The notes beneath the pieces are model-generated. The model worked only from the letters and a program-made list of their open reading frames with translations. It searched no databases and had not been told where the DNA came from. A DNA stretch of 5,665 nt, from positions 1-5,665 of the forward strand of contig JAQGPB010000206.1 in NCBI GenBank assembly GCA_028293265.1. Direction: 5' to 3'. The DNA is from Pedosphaera sp. GTDB taxonomy: Bacteria > Verrucomicrobiota > Verrucomicrobiae > Limisphaerales > Pedosphaeraceae. This document shows, in pieces, positions 1 to 5,665 of the stretch (position 1 is the first letter of the stretch; the number at the start of each line of letters is the position of its first letter). The position numbers and the translations under genes were made by a program.

Positions 1-2415
1 CCCCTGCCGGCAAGTGATGATTCCCATGGCTTTGGAGAGCTCTGGATCATCCGGATATGCATCGCGTGCCTTGAGAGCCAGTTCAAGAGCGCGATTGTCA
101 TTGCCTGGTTCCTGCGCATAAGCAATCGCCAGGTGCTTTTTTGCGGGAATAAAATCGGGGAAACGGGACAGCACCTTTTCGTATGTGTTCTTTGCAGCGG
201 CAAAATCCGACTTTTGCTTCTGGCTTGCACCGAGGGCCATAAGCCCGGGCACGTATGCGGGATCCAATTTCAGGGTTTGCTCAACACTGGCAGCAGCAGC
301 GGTCGCGGCGGCCGGATTCTCGGCCAGGGGTGCAAAATCCAAAAAACGTCTGGCTTCGGCGGCGCGCGAAAAGCCTGGGTCGGCGCGCAAGGCGTTTTGC
401 ATCCCAACCATGGCTTCCTGAACCCGGCCGACACTATAGGCCGACTGCGCAACGTCAAACATCAATTCCAGGTTATGAGGCAACTTCCGAGCGGATTCCT
501 GAAGCAGGTTCAGGGAAAATTTGTAATCGCCACTTATAAAGGCCAATCGCCCATATATCCGGGAAACCTCTGCATCATCAGGTGCGAGATTGTAGGCTGC
601 CTTGGCCAGGCTCAACGCTTTCTGGGTTTGATCCGGGCGCACGGAATAAAGCCGGGTCAGCTCCATCAATGCCCGAACATCCTTGGGAAATACTTTCAAA
701 CGCGCCTCATAAGCGGCGATGGCTTTATCCGCGCTGCCTTCGCGTTGATAAATCTCGGCCAGCCGGTTCCAAGCCTCTGCGTCGCCAGGTTGGCTCGCCA
801 CCCGCTTTTCGAGAATGGCGCGCGCGTCAGCACCCGCAGTCTTGGGATCAACGGCCAGAATGGTCAGGCAACGGTTGGCTTCTTCCTTGTCGGGAAAATC
901 GTCCTTGGACTGCGCGGCGTATTGGAGCGAAGTGCGGGCTGCTGCTTCATCCCCCATCATATAACGTGTCAGCCCCAGATGAAGTTGAACATCCGGCAAG
1001 CTGGACAATTTTGAGGCGCTTTCTTGCAACAGGCTGTCCGCTTGATCGTAATCCCTGCGCTTGTAGCAAATCCAGCCCAGCGTGTCGGCGATGAAAGGAT
1101 TATTGGGATTCAATTCCTTGGCGTGGCGGGCCAAATCAAATGCCTTTGGCAGTTGCCCACGCCCGGAATAGAGAACGGCAAGATTATTCATTGCGTCGCT
1201 GTTCGCAGGACTTGCTATGAGCACCTTTTCGTAAGCATCCCGCGCGGCGTCATAATTTTTCAAGCGGTCCTGGGTCTCTGCCAGCAGCATCAAGCCGCCC
1301 GGCTGGTCCGGATGTTTCGCCAGCAAATGCTGCGCGGCTTCCAACGCCTGCCGTGGCTGGTTGGCTGCATTGTACGCGTTACCCAGCAACAAATAACCCT
1401 CGATAAAGTCCGGATTTGCCTCGGTTGCCTTCCTCAGAACTTCTGCGGCTTGTTTCATATCGCCTTGAGCGAGATGAATCTTTGCGAGCAGCAAACTCGG
1501 CCGCGGCGACTTGGGATCCTTTTGCACCAAATTCTGGACGCGTTCCATGGCGGTGGAATACCGGTGCTCGCCCAGATCCAAGTCGGTTAATTTTTCGATT
1601 GAGTTCAGGTTGTTCGGCTCCAATTCCAGGGATTTGTGGAACTCAGCGCGCGCTTCTTGTCCCCGATGTTGCTCCATGAGCAATGATCCCAGCAGGAATG
1701 GCGTCAGAGCATTGGTAGGATACGCTTCTTCCAACTGCTGGTACGTTTTCAGGGCTTCCTCCCAGTTCCCTTGACCGCGGCAGGCTTCAGCCAGCAAAAT
1801 TCTGGCCGGAACCAACTGAGGTTGCTGCCGCACCAACTGCCGCAGCAAAACACTTGCCGAATTGAAATCACCTTTGGCGACTTTGATTTGCGCCAGCATC
1901 AGGCTGGCTTCAATAAACTCTGGGTTCAGCGCCAAGGCTTGGTTCAGGCTCGTGATGGCTCGGGAGCTGTCCTTGGCTGCATTGCAGGCCAACGCCAGCT
2001 GGTAAAAGCCTTGGGGCAGCTTGGGGTAAGCCCGCGTCAGCCTTTCAAATTCCGCAACCGCCCCGACCGGTTTGTCTTGGGCCAACGCCAGCCGTCCTTT
2101 TAAGAACAGTCCTTCAAGGTTTTCAGGGTCAGAGGCCAGCACCCTGCCCAGATAAACTTCGGCTTGATCGTATTTTTTTTCACCCGAGGAAATTCCAGCC
2201 AAAACCAGCAGAGCCGGCAGGAAATCCGGCGCCTTTTGAACCGCATCCTCCAAAATTTTGCGCCCAGCCGCGGAATCACCGGTCTGGATTTTAAACTGGG
2301 CGTAGTTCAGCCGGACTGGGGACCGGACCGGAGAGGATGACACAGCCGTATTGAAAGCTTCATCAGCCTGTTTCAACGCGTTCTGCGACCAGTAATAAGT
2401 TCCCAGGGAGGCGTA
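1..2415 (-). CDS. TPR-repeat lipoprotein, continuation after the premature TGA; 3' end outside window
   Basis: The same minus-strand frame as the upstream lipoprotein fragment stays open for 805 codons to the window edge. The translation is almost wholly TPR units of about 34 residues, with repeated 'LG..Y...G....A...A....P' spacing. Examples are PKLPQGFYQLALACNAAKDS, NPDFIEGYLLLGNAYNAAN, NNLAVLYSGRGQLPKAFDLA and AWNRLAEIYQREGSADKA. The motif ADTLGWICYKRRDYDQADSL (about 1040-1100), which recurs in PEP-CTERM-associated TPR lipoproteins, is present. TPR repeats go on for at least 340 codons past it, to AYPDDPELSKAMGIITCRQG at the left edge. There is no signal peptide, and the first in-frame ATG is 172 codons after the stop (1897-1899). 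In-frame TTG (2374-2376) and GTG (2341-2343) codons exist but lack an evident ribosome binding site. It is therefore best read as the rest of the upstream gene (a disrupted gene or sequence error) and not as an independent gene. TPR arrays are protein-protein scaffolds; the partner is unknown. Confidence 0.85.
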
Positions 2416-2418
2416 TCA
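2416..2418 (-). other. In-frame TGA interrupting the TPR lipoprotein gene
   Basis: Reading the minus strand, ...DPNVGA is followed by TGA and then YASLGTYYWSQNALKQADEAF in the same frame. Aligned to the TPR consensus (LG at positions 7-8), the stop falls at about position 3 of helix A, a variable position, so the original residue cannot be told; Arg (CGA), Gly (GGA) and Trp (TGG) are each one base away. The exosortase and dehydrogenase genes both end in TGA and Trp is encoded by TGG elsewhere in the window, so a reassigned genetic code is not supported. The frame holds no other stop between 3033 and the left edge. Confidence 0.9.
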
Positions 2419-3033
2419 TGCGCCGACGTTAGGATCTGCCAGCTTGGCACGGGCAAAAGCCTCCCCGGCGGTTTTGATATCACGCTGGCGCAGTGAGAGA
2501 TTGCCCAAGGCCACCTCGACCGCCGCGCGTTTGGCCTGTGGAATGGCCAGTTTTTGCAAACGCTGCCGGCTCGCATCAATGTCCTTGGGTGTGGTGGAAG
2601 CGTCGGCCAGGAGCAAGGGCGCCTGCTCGTCCTGCGCCCGGCGGTCGAGGATGAAATTTGCCTCCCCCCGTGCCTCTTTGAATTTCCCAAGGTGAAGGTA
2701 AATCAGCCCCAATTGATAGCGGAAATCAAGATTGTTGGTATCCCATTTGCATGCTTGAACCAATGCGCCATAAGCGCGGCTTAGGCGACCCTGCTCCAGA
2801 GACATCGTGCCCAGCCGTTCGTAGGCAAGCGCCTTGGTGGCGTCCACCTTGGTCTGGTCAATCCGCAGCGTGTTAATATATTCAATTTCCGCCTTGTTAT
2901 AATCACCCGCTGCGTAATGACGTTCAGCCCGCTCCATGTGCCGGGCGCGCTTGGCTTCCTTCGAGCATCCCCCCGTAATTCCCAGAAGGGCAATTACGGC
3001 CGACACGAAGACAAGATGTCCCAGTTTTTTCAT
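2416..3033 (-). CDS. TPR-repeat lipoprotein of exosortase system (PrsT-like), N-terminal part ending at premature TGA
   Basis: This is the first 205 residues of a large TPR protein. It begins MKKLGHLVFVSAVIALLG, a lipoprotein-type signal peptide, with Cys23 in ITGGCSKEAKR as the probable lipidated residue. The TGGC lipobox is weak, since position -3 is usually Leu. Cleavage would leave a lipid-anchored protein facing the periplasm. TPR helices begin at about residue 32 (MERAERHYAAGDYNKAEIEY) and repeat every 34 residues or so. The layout resembles the PEP-CTERM system TPR-repeat lipoprotein family (TIGR02917/PrsT), found next to exosortases and thought to act in exopolysaccharide or protein assembly. 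I chose the ATG at 3033 because it starts the signal peptide directly; a TTG at 3054 would add seven residues and overlap the exosortase gene. The frame stops at TGA 2416-2418 in the middle of a TPR unit, and the same frame continues homologously beyond it, so this part is very likely a fragment of one gene. Confidence 0.85.
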   Translation of the reverse strand: MKKLGHLVFVSAVIALLGITGGCSKEAKRARHMERAERHYAAGDYNKAEIEYINTLRIDQTKVDATKALAYERLGTMSLEQGRLSRAYGALVQACKWDTNNLDFRYQLGLIYLHLGKFKEARGEANFILDRRAQDEQAPLLLADASTTPKDIDASRQRLQKLAIPQAKRAAVEVALGNLSLRQRDIKTAGEAFARAKLADPNVGA

Positions 3034-3043
3034 AACATTCAAC

Positions 3044-3991
3044 TCAATCAGCAATTTGGGCGGACTTCGACTCTTTTTTTCGCGCTTCAGACCGGTACAG
3101 GAACGTCAACAGGGCAAAAAATGGCATCAACGACAATGCAAAAAATATCGGCCCCCCTTTGTGATGGATGGGCGAATCAATCATCTGTGGCCCAAAGTGT
3201 ACACAAAGCTGACCGATGGTAAAGATGCGAAAACCATTTCGCAGAAGGGCCAGCGGCAGCACTGCCAGCGCCAAAATGGTGCGGCTTCGCGGCGAGCGCA
3301 GGAACAAATAACCCGCGATCAGACTCGTGAGGAACAGGATCAGGGTGGAATGAATGCCACTGCATTCCGGCGCAACCCGGATTGGAAGCACGGGCAGGTT
3401 AAAGATCAGATCATCTCTGAAAAACGGCATGCCCGACAGCCGGAACATGCCGTCCGCCGCGTACGCCGAACCATATTGCAGAAAAGTCTCAATCCCCTCC
3501 CGCAGGAACACGGGCATGGGCACGATGAACACGAGCATTGCCAGAGGAAAGGCACAGGCCCGCATGGTTTCCCGCCCCAGAAACATAAATGCCGCGCCGA
3601 GAATCGACAGAAGCAATGCCAGCGCGGCGAGCGTCAGATCGTCCTCGGTTGCGAATTGCGAGCCAGAATGGACCGCCATGAGATGGCCGGCCAGCACCGC
3701 CATCCCCGCCGCTGCGATCACCATGCCCGTGCCGCGCCAAGGTGCGGAATCAGCCGGCAGATCCTCCCTTTTCATATGGATCAAATACCCGGCAATGAAA
3801 GGCACCAACAGGATATAAGAATCCAATTCGCTTCCCCACGCAAACACGGCCAAATGATACAACGGCAGGCAGAAGCAGACCACGAGGAAGGCCGTCGCCA
3901 CCAGAAATGATTTCCATTGGCCAAAACCCATGGCCGGTGTCGTCATGGCAAAAGATGATTCCGGCTTTATTGTGGGCAGGTTGTCCTTCAT
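3044..3991 (-). CDS. Exosortase family protein (membrane transpeptidase/protease)
   Basis: The 315-residue integral membrane protein has about eight hydrophobic segments (near residues 28-52, 60-71, 88-106, 120-138, 146-162, 215-231, 238-250 and 281-299). The exosortase signature residues are all present: Cys210 in APECSGIHST just before a helix, Arg255 in LRNGFRI after the next helix, and His276/277 in SPIHHKGGPIFFALSL before the last. Exosortases are inner-membrane enzymes thought to cleave PEP-CTERM-type C-terminal sorting signals during export. No EpsI-like C-terminal domain is fused and no separate epsI lies in the window. The ATG at 3991 (MKDNLP...) was chosen. An ATG at 3946 (MTTPAMG) is possible, and a TTG at 4054 would add 21 unhydrophobic residues. 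No strong Shine-Dalgarno site distinguishes them. The stop is 10 bases before the TPR lipoprotein ATG, implying co-transcription and probably translational coupling. Confidence 0.92.
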   Translation of the reverse strand: MKDNLPTIKPESSFAMTTPAMGFGQWKSFLVATAFLVVCFCLPLYHLAVFAWGSELDSYILLVPFIAGYLIHMKREDLPADSAPWRGTGMVIAAAGMAVLAGHLMAVHSGSQFATEDDLTLAALALLLSILGAAFMFLGRETMRACAFPLAMLVFIVPMPVFLREGIETFLQYGSAYAADGMFRLSGMPFFRDDLIFNLPVLPIRVAPECSGIHSTLILFLTSLIAGYLFLRSPRSRTILALAVLPLALLRNGFRIFTIGQLCVHFGPQMIDSPIHHKGGPIFFALSLMPFFALLTFLYRSEARKKESKSAQIAD

Positions 3992-4086
3992 GCGGCAAGT
4001 CTTTCGGTCTCCATACTCCGGTTTGAAATTTAAACTTTCGATGTTCGGCGCCAAACTTTGGCATCAGACGAGAGCATCTCCCGTGC
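3992..4086. other. 95-base intergenic gap between the beta-barrel and exosortase genes
   Basis: This is the largest non-coding gap in the window. It holds an 11-base perfect palindrome (ccaaactttgg, 4051-4061) and an AT-rich imperfect palindrome (gtttgaaatttaaac, 4021-4035). Neither is followed by a T-run in the minus direction, so they do not make a recognisable intrinsic terminator. On the minus strand, TTGGCG followed 16 bases later by TAAATT is a weak sigma70-like pair. The exosortase may thus have its own promoter here, or the operon may simply read through. If the TTG at 4054 were the true exosortase start, most of this gap would be coding. Confidence 0.5.
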
Positions 4087-5364
4087 TTAAAACGAATATC
4101 CCAGTTGCAGACCGTATTGGGTGCTTGCGAAACTGAACCCTGCTGCGCTCGACGAGTTCACGCTATATTGGTGGGTCAGCGCTATGGAGGCACGCTTCAA
4201 TAACGCCCAACTCAAGCTGGTCGAGATGGAATAAGAAGTATCGGAGCGGTTCACGTTGATGCCTGCCGCGGAAGCGACATATTCATTATCACCGTAAGAA
4301 CCGGCGACGGAGAGGGAAAACCGCTTGAGGATCTGCTGGGTCAAGGTCACGCTAAGACTGGTGCTTATCGAGGCCTGGTTTTGAAGCAACGAGGGAGTGA
4401 TTCCCCGGTCAGCACTCAATGAGATCGCCGTGTTTCGAAATGCCTGGTACTGGAACGATGCTCCAAAGGTGGGCGTGATCAGATCGGGGAGGCCACTGCC
4501 CAGATATTGCACATCTGCAACGCCCCCATGCACCACAAGGCTGGATTTGTTGGCGATTCGCCAACTGAGACGAGCCTGCAAGGATTCGTTCGACAAGTCG
4601 TTGCCCGCGCTCACCGCACTATATCCGTAGGTGACGCCGAGTGCGCCATCCAGTCGCGGCCAGAATTGATAATTCAACCAATCCGAAGTGGACCAAGTAT
4701 CTGAACTGGTGAATCCAGTTACAAGTGAAATGCTCTGGGAAACTCCAAAATCCATCGAAAATGCACTGGTGAAGCGATGTGAGGCGCTGAGCGAGGTGGA
4801 ATAACCCTGAATGGATGTTTGAGCCCCCGTTTCGACGTTTGGCGCATCGGAAGTAGTAAAGCCCTGCGAAAACCCCAGGGTCCAGTCATCATAGGAAGTG
4901 CCCCAGGTCAGGGTCGCCGAATGGCCGAGCGAGTCGGTTAATTGGTGGTTCGAATAATAAGTGAGCGAGGCATCATAATCCAAGGTCCAGTGCGTTCCAA
5001 TGGTGAAGAGCATGCCGGCAGTGAATGTTTGCACCACCGAAGCCTGCTGCTGTCCGGGGGCGGATTGAATGCCATCAGCATATAAAAGTTGATAGGTGGC
5101 ATGCGGTCTCAGCGTCACCGGCCCCCAATGCCACAGATCTGAAAATCCAGGCAATGGTATCTTCCCGACCCCCGGCTGAAGCCAGCCCAAACCTTCGTTC
5201 TGTTGCTCCTCCTGCATTGCCGGCGGCGTGACCGAATAGCTTGGTGGAGGCACCATCAAAACCTGCTGCGCCTTGGCCGCGGCCGCGCTGCCAAACAAGC
5301 AGAACAGCATCGCACCCGCGCGGCCACATATGCCCGGTCTGTGGGTGCGTTTGGGCGGGCTCAC
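4087..5364 (-). CDS. Outer-membrane beta-barrel protein of an exosortase/exopolysaccharide locus
   Basis: The 425-residue product has an N-terminal signal peptide: basic SPPKRTHR, a hydrophobic stretch around residues 17-30 (AGAMLFCLFGSAAAA), and a likely cleavage after AKA at residue 32, before QQ. A proline- and glutamine-rich linker follows to about residue 65. The rest consists of alternating polar/hydrophobic segments rich in Ser, Thr, Tyr and Trp, about 16-18 by eye, ending QLGYSF. A C-terminal aromatic residue is the usual signal for outer-membrane barrel insertion by BamA. I chose the GTG at 5364 because the signal peptide begins there and a GGGTGGG stretch lies just upstream. The frame stays open to the window edge, but that extension only reads the dehydrogenase gene out of frame. 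A start at an internal ATG (MLFCLFG) would lose the basic n-region. Similar barrels accompany exosortase clusters and may serve polysaccharide export or porin-like roles; the specific function is unknown. Confidence 0.8.
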   Translation of the reverse strand: MSPPKRTHRPGICGRAGAMLFCLFGSAAAAKAQQVLMVPPPSYSVTPPAMQEEQQNEGLGWLQPGVGKIPLPGFSDLWHWGPVTLRPHATYQLLYADGIQSAPGQQQASVVQTFTAGMLFTIGTHWTLDYDASLTYYSNHQLTDSLGHSATLTWGTSYDDWTLGFSQGFTTSDAPNVETGAQTSIQGYSTSLSASHRFTSAFSMDFGVSQSISLVTGFTSSDTWSTSDWLNYQFWPRLDGALGVTYGYSAVSAGNDLSNESLQARLSWRIANKSSLVVHGGVADVQYLGSGLPDLITPTFGASFQYQAFRNTAISLSADRGITPSLLQNQASISTSLSVTLTQQILKRFSLSVAGSYGDNEYVASAAGINVNRSDTSYSISTSLSWALLKRASIALTHQYSVNSSSAAGFSFASTQYGLQLGYSF

Positions 5365-5423
5365 TTTGTAAACCCACCCGCGTTGCGATGACAGGCGCGA
5401 CGGCCCCAATTTGTTTGCATCAT
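5361..5423 (-). CDS. Possible 20-residue linker ORF between dehydrogenase and beta-barrel genes
   Basis: An ATG overlaps the dehydrogenase stop as ATGA. The frame it opens runs 20 codons (MMQTNWGRR..., ending GGFTK) and stops at a TGA that overlaps the proposed GTG start of the beta-barrel gene as GTGA. A GGAAGG stretch lies just upstream, one base from the first ATG and four from the second, which is close for a ribosome binding site. The peptide has no recognised family, signal or membrane segment. The double overlap would suit translational coupling, in which ribosomes finishing the dehydrogenase pass through this frame to the barrel start. A frame this short can arise by chance, so this is tentative. 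Confidence 0.15.
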   Translation of the reverse strand: MMQTNWGRRACHRNAGGFTK

Positions 5424-5665
5424 GCCTTCCAAACCTGGCCGGGTTTTGTCTTGATTCCGGCCATGGCGTTTCTGGTGTCAATAATACATTCCGTCCAATC
5501 GGACAATTCCTGATAATTGATCGCCTGATGGTGCGTGGCAATGATGACGGCATCGAAGCTTTTAATGGTTTCCTGATTCCACGCCACCGAACGGGTTCCG
5601 GCCCAATGCGGGTGTTCCCGCGTTTTGGGGACCACTCCCACGAAAGGATCGTAATAAGACACATC
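5420..5665 (-). CDS. Nucleotide-sugar dehydrogenase, C-terminal part (UDP-N-acetyl-hexosamine 6-dehydrogenase type), 5' end outside window
   Basis: This is the final 81 codons and TGA stop of a gene that enters from the right edge. The visible peptide starts DVSYYDPFVGVVPKTREH, continues with DAVIIATHHQAINY and has IIDTRNAMAG near the end. These match the C-terminal substrate/NAD-binding domain of the UDP-glucose/GDP-mannose dehydrogenase superfamily. The YYDP, TxEH, 'DAVIIATxH' and 'DTRN' elements are typical of the UDP-GlcNAc/UDP-ManNAc branch (WbpA, TviB, WecC). Such enzymes oxidise C6 of the sugar nucleotide to a uronic acid with NAD+ in the cytoplasm, for polysaccharide synthesis. The catalytic Cys and the N-terminal Rossmann domain lie outside the window, so the exact substrate cannot be told. 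The stop overlaps an ATG of a possible small ORF and sits 55 bases before the beta-barrel start, consistent with one operon. Confidence 0.9.
   Translation of the reverse strand, partial: DVSYYDPFVGVVPKTREHPHWAGTRSVAWNQETIKSFDAVIIATHHQAINYQELSDWTECIIDTRNAMAGIKTKPGQVWKA

Noticed and set aside
133..1014. 293-codon plus-strand open frame
   Set aside because: It lies wholly antisense to the TPR gene, its translation resembles no family and has low-complexity, Cys/Gly-rich composition, while the minus strand gives clean TPR repeats over the same bases.
2402..2417. Re-initiation at the ATGA overlapping the premature stop
   Set aside because: The ATG opens a different frame that reads MIRLPGNLLL and stops within about 20 codons, so it would not produce the TPR remainder.
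2416..2418. TGA as selenocysteine or reassigned Trp/Gly codon
   Set aside because: A TPR scaffold has no redox need for selenocysteine, no clear hairpin signal was found by eye, and other genes here stop at TGA.
2373..2690. 105-codon minus-strand frame across the TGA in another frame, considered as evidence of a frameshift
   Set aside because: TPR sequence continues on both sides of the TGA in one and the same frame, so no frameshift is needed; this frame gives Arg/Pro-rich nonsense.
2936..3910. 324-codon plus-strand open frame
   Set aside because: It is antisense to the exosortase, whose conserved Cys, Arg and His motifs and membrane helices are clear; the plus-strand product is Arg/His/Gln-rich with no recognisable domain.
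4021..4061. Palindromes and a TTGGCG/TAAATT pair as a terminator or promoter
   Set aside because: The stems are short, with no T-run on the minus strand, and the promoter-like hexamers each match consensus at only four of six positions; this is not enough to call a site.

Overview
The window looks like part of an exopolysaccharide/exosortase locus from a Gram-negative bacterium. All supported genes lie on the minus strand and are read from right to left. The mix of a nucleotide-sugar dehydrogenase, an outer-membrane beta-barrel, an exosortase and a giant TPR lipoprotein, together with the protein style (a 'CSKEAKRARHMERAERHYAAG' type N-terminus on the TPR protein), suggests a Verrucomicrobium of the Pedosphaera type. 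This is an inference from family resemblance; there is no rRNA or other taxonomic marker here.

Layout from the right edge: (1) 5420-5665, the last 81 codons of a UDP-N-acetyl-hexosamine-type 6-dehydrogenase, cut by the window edge. (2) A possible 20-residue linker ORF (5361-5423) whose start overlaps the dehydrogenase stop and whose stop overlaps the next start. (3) 4087-5364, a 425-residue secreted outer-membrane beta-barrel with a GTG start and a C-terminal Phe. (4) A 95-base gap with no gene. (5) 3044-3991, an eight-helix exosortase with Cys, Arg and His catalytic residues. (6) From 3033 to beyond the left edge, a very long TPR-repeat lipoprotein of the PEP-CTERM/exosortase-associated type (PrsT-like). 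Its frame is broken by a single in-frame TGA at 2416-2418 and is otherwise open for 805 more codons to the window edge.

How the parts may fit together (inference): the dehydrogenase makes a uronic-acid-type sugar nucleotide for a surface polysaccharide. The beta-barrel and the TPR lipoprotein would be envelope parts of export or assembly. The exosortase would process C-terminally tagged (PEP-CTERM-like) proteins at the inner membrane. No sorting-signal substrate and no EpsI-like partner is visible in the window.

The main oddity is the premature TGA in the TPR gene, which may be a recent nonsense mutation, an assembly or sequencing error, or much less likely recoding. No RNA genes, mobile elements, CRISPR arrays or convincing terminators were seen. 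The long open frames on the plus strand are antisense shadows of the minus-strand genes.
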